A stretch of DNA of 64,000 nt from 70-18 sp041691815 (GTDB lineage: Bacteria; Pseudomonadota; Alphaproteobacteria; Acetobacterales; Acetobacteraceae). Where the stretch lies: contig JBEPTZ010000004.1 in NCBI GenBank assembly GCA_041691815.1, forward strand, positions 19,054 through 83,053. The letters are read 5' to 3'. Under the pieces are notes generated by a model. That model had not been told where the DNA came from, made no database searches, and was given only the letters and a program-made list of their open reading frames with translations. Position numbers and translations under genes: made by a program. Positions 63,664 through 64,000 of this stretch are shown in pieces. Each line of letters starts with the position of its first letter. Positions within the stretch are counted from its first letter, which is position 1.

Positions 63664-64000
63664 GGCGCCACCGCCGCCAGCAACCGTTCCAATGCTGCCG
63701 GATCGGCCCAGTGCAGCGTCACGCCGACCACCGCGATCTCGTCGCGCAGCGCCGCCGGCAGCCGGACCGCGTCTTTCGGCGTGGTGACCAGCCGGGCGCC
63801 GAGCGCGGTTGCCTGGTCGCTGAGCGCGCGCAATTCGGCGGCGCTGAAGCGGTGATGATCGGGGAAACCGCGCAGCCCGGCCACCGCGACGCCGGCGGCG
63901 CGCAAGGTTTCGGCGAATTTCTCCGGCCGGCCGATTCCGGCAAACGCCAGCACCGGCCCGGTCGCCGCCACCGGCCCGGCCCGCAGTCCGGCGTCTGTCG
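63660..64000 (-). CDS. lpxK: Tetraacyldisaccharide 4'-kinase, C-terminal part (partial)
   Basis: The frame is open to the right edge. The visible C-terminus (about 113 residues) has VLAFAGIGRPEKFAETL, GFPDHHRFSAAEL and LVTTPKDAVRLP, diagnostic of LpxK, which phosphorylates the lipid A disaccharide. Walker A lies beyond the window. The stop overlaps the lpxL start (GTGA). Confidence 0.92.
   Translation of the reverse strand, partial: TDAGLRAGPVAATGPVLAFAGIGRPEKFAETLRAAGVAVAGLRGFPDHHRFSAAELRALSDQATALGARLVTTPKDAVRLPAALRDEIAVVGVTLHWADPAALERLLAAVAP

Overview
The window reads as a chromosomal segment of a high-GC alphaproteobacterium. Acetobacteraceae or another Rhodospirillales family is the best guess. 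That guess rests on the fused shikimate kinase/3-dehydroquinate synthase, the dnaB-alr-(mla)-radA-cvpA-purF gene order, an acpXL-lpxXL lipid A cluster, and the GC-rich codon use throughout. This is inference from gene content; no rRNA or other marker is present. I saw no tRNA, rRNA, CRISPR array, phage or transposase gene.

Layout. 1-2740: the end of a DppD-like and a complete DppF-like peptide-transport ATPase, then a lipid kinase. 2878-7106: two tandem GT4 glycosyltransferase paralogues and a divergent type I ABC exporter. 7112-10187: NTF2-like, MAPEG, accA, xerD and a tiny membrane protein, all on the minus strand. 10286-14388: aroKB fusion, WecA/MraY-type phosphosugar transferase, UMF1-type MFS carrier. 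14516-23285: sulfotransferase-like protein, secreted trypsin-like protease, sugar epimerase, glutamine-amidotransferase hydrolase, lolA, MFS carrier, class II aldolase, YggS, Asp/Glu-racemase-like protein. 23403-27256: orphan molybdenum hydroxylase large subunit and a DUF6880-like protein. 27282-31154: minus-strand run with SDR, lone OppD-like ATPase, and a copper/cytochrome oxidase assembly trio (SCO, PCuAC, CtaG). 31358-41723: FAD oxidase, dnaB, alr, mlaE, mlaF, radA, cvpA, purF, SDR. 41835-48579: cbtBA, cupin, DUF1398, succinate-semialdehyde dehydrogenase, M20 amidohydrolase, peptide-binding protein, YaiI. 48774-55178: acpXL-fabZ-fabF2-fabF1-adh-lpxXL cluster plus an acyltransferase-3. 55183-64000: ROK kinase, TusA, HDAC-like, xseB, ispA, tlyA, clpS, SIMPL protein, DMT carrier, DUF1127, LysR, lpxL and the end of lpxK.

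A recurring theme is the cell envelope: very-long-chain acylation of lipid A (acpXL to lpxXL), ordinary late acylation and 4'-phosphorylation (lpxL, lpxK), phospholipid trafficking (mlaEF), lipoprotein transport (lolA), and glycan synthesis.

The most striking non-coding feature is a family of AT-rich, palindromic intergenic elements of about 120 bp in this GC-rich background. There are five full copies and one half copy. Each starts 0-10 bp after a stop codon, has a hairpin at each end, and carries inner inverted arms followed by runs of T. Differences between copies preserve pairing, which argues for a structural role, most simply as bidirectional transcription terminators. Two copies split gene sets expected to be co-transcribed (mlaE/mlaF and fabF1XL/adhXL). 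A second, unrelated 19-bp perfect inverted repeat lies between mlaF and radA.
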